Assembly: GCF_016545825.1 (NCBI RefSeq)
Contig: NC_052616.1
Coordinates: forward strand, 59,355,278 to 59,419,277
Direction of reading: 5' to 3'
DNA: 64,000 nt
Source: Eucalyptus grandis
Taxonomy: Eukaryota > Streptophyta > Magnoliopsida > Myrtales > Myrtaceae
Shown: one piece after another, positions 36,579 to 50,350 of the stretch
How positions within the stretch are numbered: position 1 is the first letter of the stretch
How the letters are laid out: the number at the start of each line of letters is the position of its first letter
The notes under the pieces: generated by a model
Told to the model about the DNA's origin: nothing
What the model saw: only the letters and a program-made list of their open reading frames with translations
Databases searched by the model: none
Made by a program: the position numbers and the translations under genes

Positions 36579-39500
36579 ATGGTTGATAGTTGATACTCCC
36601 AAGTTCACGATCGGATGAATGAATTTCGATTTGTCGTTTCTTTATCGTACTGCGAAACTGAGATCAAATTAGTAGCTAATGCTATATATTGAATGGTTCG
36701 AATTCTAAAAGTCGTGATTCGGATGCGTCGGAGCTTGGCAGAAGCTCGCATTTGAATGGGACGATGGGTGGGGAGATGATATCTATCGATTATTTTGCAC
36801 TGGAGTTTACCGATTGAATTGAGCTAGATGCAAATTTCTTATGAATGTGCAAGCTTTGGCATGTCGAGGCGTAATTCAAAGTGTTTTGCTTGTTGATTTG
36901 CTTATCTTGAAATGGGTTGTCTTGATTGTCCAGGAAGTGTTCAGGAGGGCCATACTTAAGCCTGGACCACCGGAGAATTTTGCTCTTTCGACAGTTCAAG
37001 AAGTTATAAAACCTCAGGTATTTCACTTATCTAGAGCTGGATTATCCTTCTTCATGATCTCACCAGCAGACATGCCACGAGGTGCCATGCTTGTTGCTTC
37101 GTTGCTGTTTATTACATTTCATTTGATTGTCTTTACGAGTTCTGTGGTTCTGTATTTTGAGCACAAGTGAATGAAACCCTGTGGTCCTATTGATATCTCG
37201 AACGTGCCCATTGCCTAGTGATACTTTAGCACGTAACTAATGTCTTTGAATTTAATATGATTGAGTGTAGAATGCCTTTTTCTGATTTTACTTTACACCT
37301 GCATTTAACAAGTATCTGTTTTTCCCTCAGTTTCTGAGCCTGATTATTTTGTGGACAGAAACAAACAAAATTGGCACAAGATGAGAATCAGCTGCTCGAA
37401 AATATTCTTCGGGCATTGCTTCAGGAGCTGGTGGTATGGTTAAACTTCTGCTGCTTGTTTGTTGGTTTCTTTTGCAACACTATTTCAAACACATGCTATC
37501 ATCTATAGCTTGTATCCAGAGGTTTGGGAAGGAATTTTAAAGCCATTACACGCAACCTAAGTAGTTGAGACAGTTTGCCAGTTTCTGCTCTTCAATGCCA
37601 CTTACTCTTGGATGACAGAATATCTATTCTGGTGTAATTGACAGGCAGCTGCTGTACAATCAGGAGAGCCAATAATGCAGCATGGCCAATCGGTTGATGA
37701 GAGCGAAATAACTCAAGGACATGTTCCCCGACTTCTTGGTACTTGGAGGATAATTCGTGCTAAAATTTTGTATAAATTTTGAGTCTTGTTAAATTAAGTT
37801 TCATACTTATATTTGCATATTGTAATCTGATGGTCAGTCATCTATGTGGGGTTATTGATTTGTCTCTGTTGTGCTGGAGAAATCATGAATTCTGTAACAC
37901 AGAGAATATGGTCAAATGGGAATATCAGGTGAATTGAGTGGCTTGTATTAAAGGAAAATGTTAAAAAGAATTGCTGAGTAAACCAAGGCTTGAGGGGTTA
38001 ATATGCTGCAAGCACAAGTGAAGTTTTGGTTGAATAATGAAGAAGTCTAAGGTCAAACCTTATCCTGTTGTATTGACTCTTCAGTGGTACCTTCTCTGTT
38101 GGCTTGTAGTTGAATATTTTAAAAAGCTTTAAAAGCTGTTTGGTGACTTTTAACTGTGTTAATGAAATGGAATTCTTGTCATCTCCTGACATATAATTAG
38201 AAATTTTAAAAGCAAGCTTGCTCTTCCAGAAGTTGGAAATTTTCCCTCATCACTTGTGATGGATATTTCTATTGGGCTTGAGTTTACTGTGCAAATATTA
38301 TTATTGGAAGATCAGTTGGAGCCATGAGGGTGATGAAAATGATATTCTCCCAGATATGTTGTTGGTCCACTGTTTTGTGATGCAAATTCTCTTTTGAATA
38401 CTATATGCTGGGTTCTTTTGTTTGAATTGCTTGGGAAGAGCCCACTTTCTTCTGGTCTGTTTTTGTTGTTTAGATCATGGCAATTTCAGTCTTGCTAGCC
38501 TCTAAGCAGGGCAACCACAGCTTAGTCTTTCTTAGAATGCTCTGGTGTCACAATTTTCTAGCTTGGTCTGGGTGTGCATCCATGCAGCCAGAACTGGAGG
38601 CAAATTCTTGCTTGTTCTTTTCTTGACTCTGTCTTTCCGGTGTTTGCTAGACATTGTGCTGTATCTTTGTGAGAAAGAGCATATTGAGGGTGGCATGATA
38701 TTTCAACTGCTAGAAGACTTGACTGAAATGTCCACAATGAGGAACTGCAAAGATATCTTTGGTTATATTGAGAGTAAACAGGATATATTGGGGAAGGCAA
38801 GTATTCTTTTCTTGAATTAACCTTTGGATTACCTTCTGACCTTTTTTGCTTCTTTAACGATCAATCATTTCAATATGATCCAGCAAGAGCTGTTTGCTCG
38901 TGGAAAACTCGTCATGTTGAGAACATGCAATCAACTTCTTCGTCGACTATCAAAGGTATCATGATTCACTCTCCATGTCCTCTAAATAGTCTCAAGTATG
39001 AGCACATAGTGACAGTTGGACACTTATTTGTTGGAAACTTAGAAGTTAACAATTTCTTGTCATGCTAGTGAGTCCCTCCTCCATTCTAATTGTCGTCTCT
39101 TGCATTTTAATCCTTCTTATGATGGCTTTCTTGTTCTTATATCTTCTTTCTTTTTGCCCTTTAAGAGATATGGTGATAAATTTATGTTGTTCATTGAGCT
39201 TGTGCTACCATAAAGGAACTGCACCTGCTGCAATAATATTTTTAGGACTATTTCGTTGAGGTACTTCTTGTTGTCCATGGGGACTGTGTTCCTATGGAAA
39301 ACATCCGTAATACTGTATATAAAGGTCTGCCTCATAGTAGGAGAGGTGATGACAATTTTGCTAGTCTGGATTTATTTTATTTTGTCATTTCTTGATGGGG
39401 CAGATCCATGATGCTACCTTGATCTGTGGTGAAATTTTTGAGTAACTTATTAGAAAGGGAAAGATATTCTTATGTATAAACTGTATGGGGTAGAAGCTAG

Positions 39501-42500
39501 CGACCATGCCTTTTCAACATTCATTAGCAATTAGTCTGTGAAGGTCGAAAATTTGGACATTGCCGATAGTTAAAGCATACTCGACCATTTCTTCCCTGTA
39601 GGAAAAAGCTTTTCAATTTATTTACTGGGAAGAAATGGTCATGTATGCTGAGAGAGTATGGTTCTTGATTTATCAGAAGTGTAGTGTGGTCAGCAAATAA
39701 TGTTCTTAAGACATTTTTCTATATTAGGGTTGTTTAATTTTTTGACTTATCCATCTATTCTTTGATATCAAGGCAAATGATGTGGTCTTTTGTGGACGTA
39801 TTCTCATGTTTCTGGCTCACTTCTTTCCACTTTCGGAGCGTTCAGGTATTATCCCTTTCCTATTCAAGACGAATGCTTTCGACGTGATTGTTGCTGTTGA
39901 TAGTCATTTGATTTCTGTTGCTTCTAATAATGTCTTCAGCTGTAAATATCAAAGGAGTTTTCAACACATCAAATGAAACAAGCTATGAAAAAGATCCTCC
40001 TGCTGGTACTGAAATCAATTTCGAATTGTCCATTTTTCATTAATAATGGAAAAGCATCCTCCTTCAGGTGAATTTGAACAAAATTTCTTGTTTTCAGGCA
40101 TATCCGTTGACTTCAACTTCTATAAAACCTTCTGGAGTTTACAGGTATGTACTGTAATAGTGTTTTCAATTTGCATAAGCAAGCATAATGACTAAGGCAG
40201 GAATATAGAACCTTTTGGCTTTTCCAATGTACTTACTTACGGAGGGATGGAATTGGAGTAGGGGTTGACATAGGTAGGTACAAAACCTAGTCTGCAGGGT
40301 GTACATATGGTTCGTGTCCAAATAGGGAGAAGTAATGTAAGCAAAAGGAAGCTAGTGAAGTTGAAATTATGCACAAAGTGACGCATAACAATATGTGTCC
40401 AAAAATTAGTAGAACAGGGTTGTCTAAGCTATGTTCAGCAGCTTGACATGAGAACAAGAAACTCCTTTTTCTCTTCACTTAAAATTCAATGAATATCAAG
40501 ATAGGATGATGCTCTTAGTGAGGGCAATCCCCCTCTAAGATATGCTCGTAATTTGCCAAGAGAGAACAAGCTAGAACCATGTGCATTTGCCTGTAATCTA
40601 CACCTATTAACTTAATATTGTGTGATGCATAGTTTCTGGAACTTCTTATATTTGTTATTAAGCTAAAAGGGGGCAGTTCTTATGGATTGAAGTTTGATGG
40701 AATGTTGGTAGCACTTTGTGTCTCACCTGTCTAATACTCCACCATCTTTTAGATTTTTTTGTACCAGTTTCCTTGATGGGCCAGCATTCTTTTTAAATGG
40801 AGTTGCTTTATATGTATAAGGTTACAATTTTATATGACTATCATAGCATGAGTTTTGTTGAAGTTCGTACGCCTGTCAGGCTTCTCTATCCAACGGTTTT
40901 CAACCTTGGCTTTTGGATTAGGAATCGTTTCCATCTTAATTCATGGTTTTCTGTTCTGGTGCTAAAGCAATGGTGCTACTTTGTTTGTAGGAGTGTTTTT
41001 GCAACCCTCCTTCATTAATTAATGCTCCTACAAAGTGGCAGAAATTCACATCCAGTCTAATGGTGAGATGTGTACAAAGACCTATCTAAATATCAAACTT
41101 CTTTCCTTTTATTATGGGATTTACCATTCCACTTGTCAGTTACCTCATTATACGTGTTCTTCCTTGCATTCTCTCAGGTTGTTTTCAGTACCTTTGAAGC
41201 TCAGCCATTAAGCGATGAGGAGGGAGACGCCATTAATATGGAGGAAGAGGCAGCAAATTTTGGCATAAAGTATCTAACAAGTAGTAAACTTATGGGTCTG
41301 GAAGTGAGTGTTGTATCAAAGTGAACCTGCATTAACATGCAAAAGTTTAATTCAATGAATTCACTCTTAACGTCCTCTCTTTTTTGGCTACAGTTAAAAG
41401 ATCCAAGTTTTCGTCGCCATATTCTTGTTCAGTGCCTCATCTTGTTTGACTATCTAAGGGTAAAGATCACCTCAAGCTTTGTTTTCGTGACTCACCTATA
41501 TATTTGAGGGAGCATGCTAACTGTACTTTTATTGCTTAGTCCCCTGGAAAGAATGAGAAGGATTTGCCCTCTGAAAGCATGGTTAGTGCTTTCCTCCATA
41601 ATAGGTTTAGAATTTAGATAGCATTCTTTAACTCCTTTGTACTTTCTTTATCAGAATTATGTAGGCCTAACTCTTTGAAAGACTTGAACTCTTCCCCCTT
41701 CCAGAAAGAAGAAATAAAATCTTGTGAGGATCGCGTTAAGAATCTGCTAGAAATGACTCCGCCGAGAGGCAAAGATTTTCTTAAAAAGATTGAGCATATA
41801 CTAGAACGAGAAAAGAACTGGGTGAGCACATCTCTCTCTCTCTCTCTCAGAGTATGCTTGTAGTATTATTTCGAAGTATTGTGACTTTTATGTGTCTTGG
41901 TTGTTCCATATATATCTGCTCTCAGGTTTGGTGGAAGCGTGATGGTTGCCCACCTTTTGAGAAACAACCAATGGAGAAGAAGACCATACAAGATGGTACC
42001 AGAAAAAGGTATGCCATTTTGCATGATTTTCCCAGTGTTCTAGAGGAAATATTCCTTGGAGACTGACCTGATGACCTGATTACTTATTAGTTTGCTCTGT
42101 ATACTTGCTTCAAGTTTCAGTTGCAGGAAGCAAAAAGAAGAAGTGAAGACCTTCAGGGTCCGTGTGGTGTTCTTTTTTTCTTTCTTTGGGTGGGGGGCGT
42201 TTGGTAATTATAGTTCACAGGGCTGATCCCTGTGAAGAGCCAAAAGAAAAAAGAAAAAAAGAAAAAGAAAAAGAGACACTAAGCACACTTGATTAACATT
42301 GTGTGAATTGTTTCTTCTTGGAACACAGTTGAAGAAACAAGAAGACAGTAACTCCTATACCAACGAGTCAATATAGACTTTGAGCAGCTCTTTTCATTTT
42401 TTATAGAGAAAAGGCCGTGAGGTGCTTTACTAGCATGAGATTAGAACACCAAAGATAGTAAACATAATAACCTCATGGGAAATATCATTTAGTTTCTTAA

Positions 42501-45500
42501 CCCTTATATATTTTTAAGGTTTCTCATCTATTGGATGTACCTAACTTAGTTAATTAGCATTGTGAGAATTGTTTCTTCTTGGAACAAATTTGAAGAAACG
42601 AGAGTACAGTAACTTCTATACAATGACTCAATATAGACTCTGTGTAGATCTTTTTATTTTTTATAGAGAAAGGCCATGAAATGCTGTACCAGCATGAGAT
42701 TGGGAACACCAAAGAAAGTGAACACAATAACCTTGCCAAAATATCATCACTTAGTTTCTTAAAACTTACATATTTTTAAGGTTTCTCTTCTATTAGATGT
42801 ACCAAACTTAGTTGCTTCCTAATCTTCTGTTACTTATCAGCTAGCCTGTATCTAATTGGGACAGCAGTCCTGCTGTTCAGGCATAACTGATTATGCCTTG
42901 GAAGGAGATCGTATGGATTGTGCATGTTCTTCATTGAGCTATGTTAGAATAGCGAAGGATGTAATCATTCGTTTCTCCATCTTGTTGCATTGGATATACA
43001 TGTGCAATGATTGTGCCTACGAGTACTGTTACTGTATAAACCCATAATTTTGTTTACAAAGTCATATTATTAAAGAATTTTGCTTCCTACAAATCTTTCA
43101 GAAGACCCAGGTGGAGACTAGGAAATAAGGAGCTGTCGCAGTTGTGGAAGTGGGCTGATCAGAATCCAGTATGTTATATTCAATATCTCTAAGATTTCTT
43201 TTACGCCGTAAGTTAACTTGTTTTTCATGATATATCATTCATCACAGCTTCTGCTGCAATATTTTTTCACCTTTTTATAATGTTATTTAGTTTTCCTGCT
43301 ATGAAAATGGTGTACTGGGAAGTGGACATTGTTTGGTCTGGTTTATATCAAATAGTGAATGGTCATAAATGTGAGCCATGCCATTTACTGGAATGTTGGA
43401 GTCAGTTGTTATTCTGCATCAAACTTGGGTTGCTGGCCTCCCAAATTTGTGCTTAGTATGACTTATGCTACCCAGCCAACTCTCTGACTTTGGTCAATTT
43501 TGAAAATGAATGTCTGTAAATAAATGATTAACTCAGTGGGTCAATTGGTTACTGGTTGAAACACTAATTGGAGTGTAAAACACTGCTTATGAGATTGGTT
43601 TTCATGAAGTCTAAGAGCAAAAGAAGTTATCTCCCTTATTTTTGAAAGATTGAATAATTGAAGTATGAAATGAAGCACAAATTGTCACATTCTTTGTGAG
43701 GAAGATCTGCCAGTATGCATTATGCAACAAGGATGAAAGAATATTAGTGTGTGCTGTGCAGATACCCTCCTTTTATATGTAAACGGTAGTCTCCAGGATC
43801 CCACAGATGCTAACTGAGAGATGCTGAAATTATTATGAATTTTGTATCCTGACATCCTCATACCTTAAAGTGTAACATAATCTGGAGTATGAAGTTTTGA
43901 GATACTATTAACACGCACATCATTTTATGAAGATGCACATCGTTATATCAGTAGTCACGTAGCTTTTAATCCTTTCAAACACTATAATTGAAGACTTACC
44001 AGCACTCTAAGGTTTTGGTGAAAAGACATAATTACTCTATGCAAAATGGGCCTATATTTTCAAAAGAGGCACTATTAATGGAAGATACAGTGGTCTTTCC
44101 CTTCAATTTCTTTGAAGAGAGATTTTGGTGCTTAATTCAGGAACTTACAATTTATTTTTTACTTTGTTCTGTTTCCTGTGGCATCATTATTTACCATATA
44201 TCTAGTATCAGCATCTGGAAAGTGAGTGATTTCATCTTTTTGGAATTTGAATAAAATTCTGAAATGGCATGGCTCTACCATCTGTGAGCTACTGTCCATT
44301 TTAACGGACATGCATCGACTTATAAAGCTACAAATTCTAAACTGTTGAATATTGTGTCAATGTCAAGTCAATACCGTGCCATGATGTAAATAAGCTTCTG
44401 ATCATGGAAAATTCTTACAAAAGGACGTGGATTACAAAATGCCATATTTTAATAGATTTATCTTTCCTGCTTATCAAATAATAACTACTCTTCTTTTTGA
44501 CCTGTCAAGAATGCATTGACTGATCCTCAACGTGTCCGAACTCCTGCTGTCATGGAGTACTGGAAACCCTTGGCCGGAGATGTAAGTCCTGGATATGTTG
44601 GTGCATTTATATCTTCTTCCATTATTATTAAGCTCTGGAAAGATTTTCATACAGATGTTTCTTCAGGATGCATTTGTTTAACTAAAAACTTCACAATAAA
44701 GGAATTTTTCATCGAAATCATTTTCAAGGAAAATGGTTAGTTTTCATTTGTTTGTGGTTTAGCGAAAGTGATTCCTTCTTGCTAAAAGGGGAAGTTATTT
44801 TCACCCAATCTAAGCTTTGTTGTTTTCGATTTATGGAAAACATGTTTAATGCATCAATTAATTTTCGGTCATCCAAACACCGGGAAATGGAAAGACAATT
44901 TCCCGGAAGTAGTTTTTCTTCAAACGGATCCTTAGATTTTCATTCGTTTGAAGTAGTAAATTATCGAGATGTGGGCTTCCTTATGTGAATGCAGATGGAT
45001 GAATCAAGTGGAATAGAAGATGATTATCATCACAAGAATAATCGGGTAAAACTTGTATCCCTTAATTTCGTTTCATCTCTTTTTGGGTGGAAAGATCCCG
45101 TTTTGGTGCATTGTTTGCTCTCCAAGGTCCCTCTGATGATTTCATCATTGAAAACTTGCTGAACTTGATGCAGGTATATTGTTGGAAAGGTCTTCGTTTT
45201 TCGGCTCGGCAGGATTTGGAAGGGTTTTCTCGAGTATGATGACCTGATTGAACTTTACAATAGCTTTGTCATATATTTGTATTATGCTCTCAGTAACAAA
45301 AGTATCCTGTGGATGTCCTTGTAGTTCACTGACCATGGCATTGAAGGGGTTGTGCCCCTTGAACTCTTGCCAACCACTGTTCGCTCGAAGTATCAAGCTA
45401 AGCCAAATGAGAGATCCAAACGCGCTAAGAAGGAAGAAACAAAGATTACTCCTCAGCAAGCTGAAGAAAATCAGGTACACTAGATCATAAAAGAAATGAT

Positions 45501-46407
45501 AGCAAATTTTTTTGAAGGGCATGTACACAATGGCTTGTGTTTCTTGTATATTGGATGTCACTTTCAGACTAAGCCCCTGTTAAATCACATGCAAAGAAGA
45601 CTTGTAGTCAAAAGTAATCTAAATGTGTTCCCTTTTGTTGTTACCGAAAGACATGAGTCTCTTTAGAACTTTGGTTGGTATGTGATGGAAGGAGCAAGAG
45701 CTTCAGATGTGATATGATATGCTTTGCCAAGCATAACGAGGAGTCATCCTGTGGCATGTGGCTAAATTTTCGAGAAAGGTCACAGTGATTTTGTACTTGA
45801 AGTGGTTATACTCATCATCACTTGGTGAATGGGATTGCGTAGGGCAGTGGTTTATGACAATCTTAGGTTTATCCAAAGAGAAATTATGGCATCCTGTTTA
45901 GGTATGGCTTTCGATTGATAACCTCAAATCAGCTTTAAATTGATAAATGCTGGATTCTCTAGTGGTTTTAGAAATTGTGGTAAAGCTGTGATATATACTT
46001 ATTTTATACTTCAGAATTCAGAAAGGAAGAAAAAAACATGAGGAATGGGCATGCATGTAGATGGTTGAACCTTCACATTTACTTAGCTATTTTATATTCT
46101 TTTATTTGTACTCATATTGCCTCTTCTCTATGTTCTATGTGGGAAGATTGCTACACCGGCAAGTGAGAATGATGAAGGTACAAGAGGGGATCTTGAAGCA
46201 ACAGCAACACCAATGGACACAGACCCAACGGCTGCTGCAGCTGTCAATGATTCCCAAGGTGGTACCCCGCCAGATGAACATCTGAAGCAGGGCTCGGACA
46301 CAGAAATAGGCCCAGAGCCAGGGCAGTTGGAAGCGGATGCCGAAGCAGAAGCAGGAACGGTGGATGGAGAGACAGATGCTGAAGTTGATCTAGATACAGT
46401 AGGATGA
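36579..46407 (+). CDS. THO1: THO complex subunit 1 (THO1/HPR1)
   Basis: About 608 aa across ~21 exons. Exons: 36579-36581 (uncertain start), 36934-37017, 37359-37433, 37645-37738, 38651-38796, 38884-38955, 39773-39845, 39940-40005, 40098-40144, 40991-41062, 41178-41303, 41394-41459, 41540-41581, 41705-41821, 41926-42008, 43102-43168, 44510-44581, 44995-45045, 45174-45233, 45325-45474, 46147-46407. It matches plant HPR1/THO1, the nuclear THO/TREX subunit coupling transcription to mRNA export and needed for small-RNA pathways. Conserved runs include AILKPGPPENFAL, DIVLYLCEKEHIEGG, MSTMRNCKDIFGYI, RILMFLAHFFPLS, YLTSSKLMGLELKD, VWWKRDGCPPFE, RWRLGNKELSQLW and CWKGLRFSARQDLEGF. The tail is acidic (Glu/Asp-rich). 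All phases fit. The intron at 38797 uses a GC donor (AAG|GCAAGT). The initiator exon is a guess: the shared reading starts EVFRRAI, and ATG|GTTGAT at 36579 is the only nearby ATG followed by GT in a suitable position that I favour. Residue 222 is Cys where I recall Tyr (LQEYFCNP). Confidence 0.93.
42290..42812 (+). repeat. 261-bp tandem duplication in THO1 intron 15
   Basis: ATTGTGTGAATTGTTTCTTC at 42298 recurs as ATTGTGAGAATTGTTTCTTC at 42559. The two units run in parallel to the end (..TATTTTTAAGGTTTCTC.TCTATT.GATGTACC.AACTTAGTT). They differ at perhaps one site in ten. Non-coding. Confidence 0.9.
44700..44960. mobile_element. MITE in THO1 intron 17
   Basis: GGAAAATGGTTAGTTTTCAT, TTTGTTTGTGGTTTAGCG, CTAATCTAAGCT-like, TTTTCGGTCATCCAAACACC and TTCTTCAAACGGATCCTTAG follow the same order as in the element at 56770-57050. 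The two copies lie in the same orientation. Non-coding. Confidence 0.6.
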
Positions 46408-47698
46408 GTGCAAGGGAAGAGGTCTACTTTGCAGAGTTATATATCTTCAGTTTTACTAGGCGAGGAGTTAAGAGCCTTTTTAGCATTTAAGTGTGAGAAA
46501 TGTAGTAGGAAACTTCAGCTGCGACGCATAGGCATCATCAATATTCTTGTAGCTGACAACAACTTTGTAATTTATCCAGCCTTTCCATCTTCAGAGGCTA
46601 GTCAAATGAAATTAGCTGAGTTTGGTGGGAACTGTAAATATAATTCCCAGGAAATAACTTTTTGAAAAAGAAAACTACTCCTGGTGCACTTCCAGATTGC
46701 CTTGTAGCAATTTGCCTGACCGTTGGTACAAATAATTGCATAACAAAATCAAGTGGAAGTGCATTAGCCTCAAATTTTGTTGGTTAAAGCAGGCTGTCCA
46801 CAATTGTTCCTCAAGCTAATTTCGAAGAGCATGCGGAGTAAGCAACTTCAGGAACTTCAATCCTGTGAAGCGTCTGAGACACCGAAGTAATTCAAATTTC
46901 GAATCATATAAGTGGAAATGGAGCAACGCGTTATGATTCTGAACTCAAGTTTGTGAAGACATGTATTAAAATACCGGTAGGTGCGGTGCTGCTGCTTAGT
47001 GTTGAGTATGACGCCCTATTATTTTACTGACATGTGAAATACTTGAAAAGAGGTCTCTGAAGAGCAATTAAGTAGGATGAGAATCCATTCTTCTTAGTCT
47101 TTGCAGTTAGAAATCCAGTGTTCAGTGACCTTGTGACTGACGATTTGCATTAACATGTTATATTTCTAAAAATTTCAATATGTTAGCAAATCGATCAACC
47201 AGGGAAATGTCCCATTTCTGAGACATGAGCAACACGGCCACATTGTTTGTTTCCTTAAAGAGGCAACCAACGGAGCCGCATTAAGTTTAAGAGATGATCA
47301 AAGCAAGTGATTTATATATGAATACTGAGAGGCCCTAAATTCAGCCTTGAACGCAAGAGTACGGACTAATGCGCAAAGTGGCAAGACTCGAGAGTAAGTA
47401 TAAGATTTGAGAGCACAGGTCAGAGTCTGGTAGGAGACTTATACCATCTAGATATTGGTGTGAAATGACTAGCTCCAATATGCTATTTCTGGCCATAATC
47501 ATAACAGATATCAGGAGGAAGAGACATTCATAGCTAACTACAACAGCCAATAAGCTTATAAAGGCTTAAGATTTTGACCACAGTCCATCAAGTTCACAGC
47601 CATATACCACGTGACGAGATAACCATACACATCACATGATACAATAGGTCGTGCTTGTGTCGCAAGTAATTGATCTGGAGACCTTTCTCCCAAAGTTC
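46408..47698. other. Convergent 3' flank between THO1 and CFAP20
   Basis: THO1 (plus) and the CFAP20 gene (minus) end toward each other 1.29 kb apart. This space holds their 3' UTRs. I see no further gene; short frames on either strand are unconvincing. Confidence 0.5.
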
Positions 47699-49620
47699 CT
47701 AACTTTTCTGCAACAGAGAATGTACTGAGAGTTAGCCAACAAGAGAGAGCATTGAAAGAGAAGGCATTCAAAAACCAACTATTCCCTGAAGAAGACAATC
47801 TCACCTGCATGGGTAGATACAGTTTAAATTCTGGTGGAAGTTCCTCTTCGGAGTAAAGGCGGTCTGAAAAATATATTCTTCTTAGGCGGCAGTTTGCATG
47901 TACCTGCACTCTCAATGTCTCGACATAGTTAGTTCCATATGCTCTCCTGGTCAAATCAGTGAGATTTAACTGGATCTGATTCCATCCTTCATCCAGCTTC
48001 AACGGCATGGTGCAAATATATGGCTTTACCCTAGTCACAGCCTGCAATGCAAGACTGAAAGGTTACATGCAATGCCAATTCCTCTAGTTACATTACTCAT
48101 ATAGAACTTAATAGAGAAGAGGGTGTTATTACATGCAATGCCAATTCTTAAATGTCACATAACTCATACTATCATGCAAGCAACCAATTGTACACAACAT
48201 GTCATATAATGGATTGCACACTTTAACAATTCCCATTTTATTAGGGATGAAGGGCTTCTTGTCCAGCTGATTCAGAAAGTAACTATATATGACAAGTCGT
48301 CCCGCCAATCTCCACTGACAATTATCTCGGTACAAGCAATCAATCGGCAGGAAGCCAATGGCAGGCTGCAGAGTTTGCATGAAACATGATCCTGGATAGG
48401 TGGTTCAAATCTCTTGATAACTAAAAGCATCCTCGCCATTTTATTGATAACACAATGTGGGATTGAGAGATCCATGGTTTTCCTTTGGCAAGACTCTTTT
48501 CCTCCAGCATTGTGATTACAGCGTAGTCTAAGCAACTAAACTGCAGATCCGTTGATTTCTAAATGCAAGATATGAAATCTCATTTCAAGCCCAAGAACCA
48601 CCACAGGCTAGAAATTTCTACCTATGGCCATATTGCATGATTTGTCTACTTATTCCAATTATAGGGCCAACAAAATCTAGTAACAATTTGTCCAAACCAA
48701 AATAACAATATAGCAATACGGGCAAACTTACACACTTGAAAATTAGAAGCACGGAAGCGACGCCTCACGTTCTTGTCGTCCAGCACTTGGATCTCAAAGG
48801 TAAAATACTTTTTCAGATTCTTTACAATCATAACCAAGAATGGTAGTTTTATGCCAAGTGTTGCAGCTGGATCTGCGGGGCATGTGATGTACGTGGACTG
48901 AACATTCGAGCCAACAACCTCAAGGACATTTGACTGAATGTCTTCATCTTGTGGACGTTTTACATGACCATTAACCACTGCAAGTTAATAACATGGAAAA
49001 TAACATTATACTCAGACATAATCACCAAATTTATGTTCAATGGAAGGAATTGGAAAAGACCAGATAATTAGTCATATTTCGTAGGACTCACTACATGCAA
49101 TTTTTGCAAAATTCAAAAGTTATAAGGCCAGTATATTGGGAAGGCTATGCAACTGATGCAAGCATTATCAACAAAACCAACAGGCAGTCAGTATTGCTAA
49201 GGTAGCCATATGATACCTAACCTTAATGACAATGACTTCTAAAGGATTCCCTATTCCCCAGAGGACATAACTGAATAAGCAGAAGGCACAAAGATCCACA
49301 TGAAAATGATGCAATGACAGTATCACCCATGATCTACCCTCACCCAAGACAGAACATGCCGACGCACAAATTGAACATCACAAGCAGAGCATCAAACGCA
49401 CTATCCGCCTTCCAAAGCATAAACCCACTTACCTTCTTTATCCCAGATCTGCAAGGGCTTGCTCCTGCAGAACCCAAAAAGTTCACACACATTTTGAGCA
49501 CAGAAGCAGCAGAAAAGGTGGAAAATTTGATCAAGAAACCAAAAGCGCCAAAGCCGAGAGGAATTACCCAAGGCTATACAGTATGGACAGAAATCCCGAC
49601 TGGAAAGTGTTCTTGAACAT
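47699..49620 (-). CDS. CFAP20: CFAP20 / BUG22 family protein
   Basis: Five exons (minus strand): 49620-49568, 49464-49433, 48977-48736, 48041-47805 and 47707-47699, giving 190 aa; phases 2, 1, 0, 0. It matches the very conserved CFAP20/BUG22/GTL3 family: [90 protein letters not shown] and [18 protein letters not shown]. In algae and animals it belongs to ciliary axonemes and doublet-microtubule inner proteins, and has nuclear roles. Angiosperms lack motile cilia yet keep the protein nearly unchanged. The last exon encodes only Lys-Ser-stop. Nothing looks broken. The gene shares a 730-bp head-to-head region with a decayed GART copy. Confidence 0.95.
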
Positions 49621-50350
49621 CTCGAGGCGTCAACCTCTCGACCTGCCGGCGCAAGAACCTGTCACGCACAACCGGCCACACCCAACAACGCCATCAGCAC
49701 AAGAATCCGAAAACCTTCGTGCCCAGATAAAAAGGCAAGCAATTCAAACTCGATGCCACCTCATGACGTCGATCAAACACACGTTCAGCGGAGCGAACAA
49801 TCAACTGTTTTGCCGACACAGAAAAAGTCGCGAGCTTTGACGTAGGATTTACCAGTAAATATCAAGAAAACCTCCGGCGGATCCCGGGAAGCTCCGGCGA
49901 ACCAGCTCCGGCGCAAGCAGCCGCGTCAACAACCGAAAGACTCGAACTTTATCGCCGCCGGAGCTTCGTCTCGTCCTCGCTTCCTCTCTCCTTTCTCTGG
50001 CCGGAAACCTCTCGCGCCGTTGGCGGGGGGAAGAAGAAGTACCTTCGGGGAGTGGCTATTGGGCTGGGCTGGGCCTGATGGAATTCGGCCCAAAACGTGT
50101 CTAGACCAATTCTCGTGGTGGGCCTACCCAATGGACGGACTTGCAGGCCCAATGATTGAGTGCGGCCCAAGAATCCTCCCCCTTCTTCCTTCCTCCTCCT
50201 CCTCCTCCGTGATCCGAAGTGCATGCTTCGCGCTCAACAGCACAGTGACATTTATTCGCGGCATCGAGCGAGGTTCTCCGACGACGCACTTCATGCAAGG
50301 AACGCGTCGGCTTCTACTTCTACGTTCAGACTGCATTGCCAATCTGCAAG
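49621..50350. promoter_or_regulatory. Head-to-head intergenic region (putative bidirectional promoter)
   Basis: It separates the start codons of the minus-strand CFAP20 gene (49620) and the plus-strand GART-like pseudogene (50351). It includes GC-rich sections, GGCCCA/TGGGCC-type words around 50060-50170 (site II/telo-box-like elements common in housekeeping promoters) and a CCTCCT microsatellite near 50190-50210. No independent gene is supported here. Confidence 0.5.
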
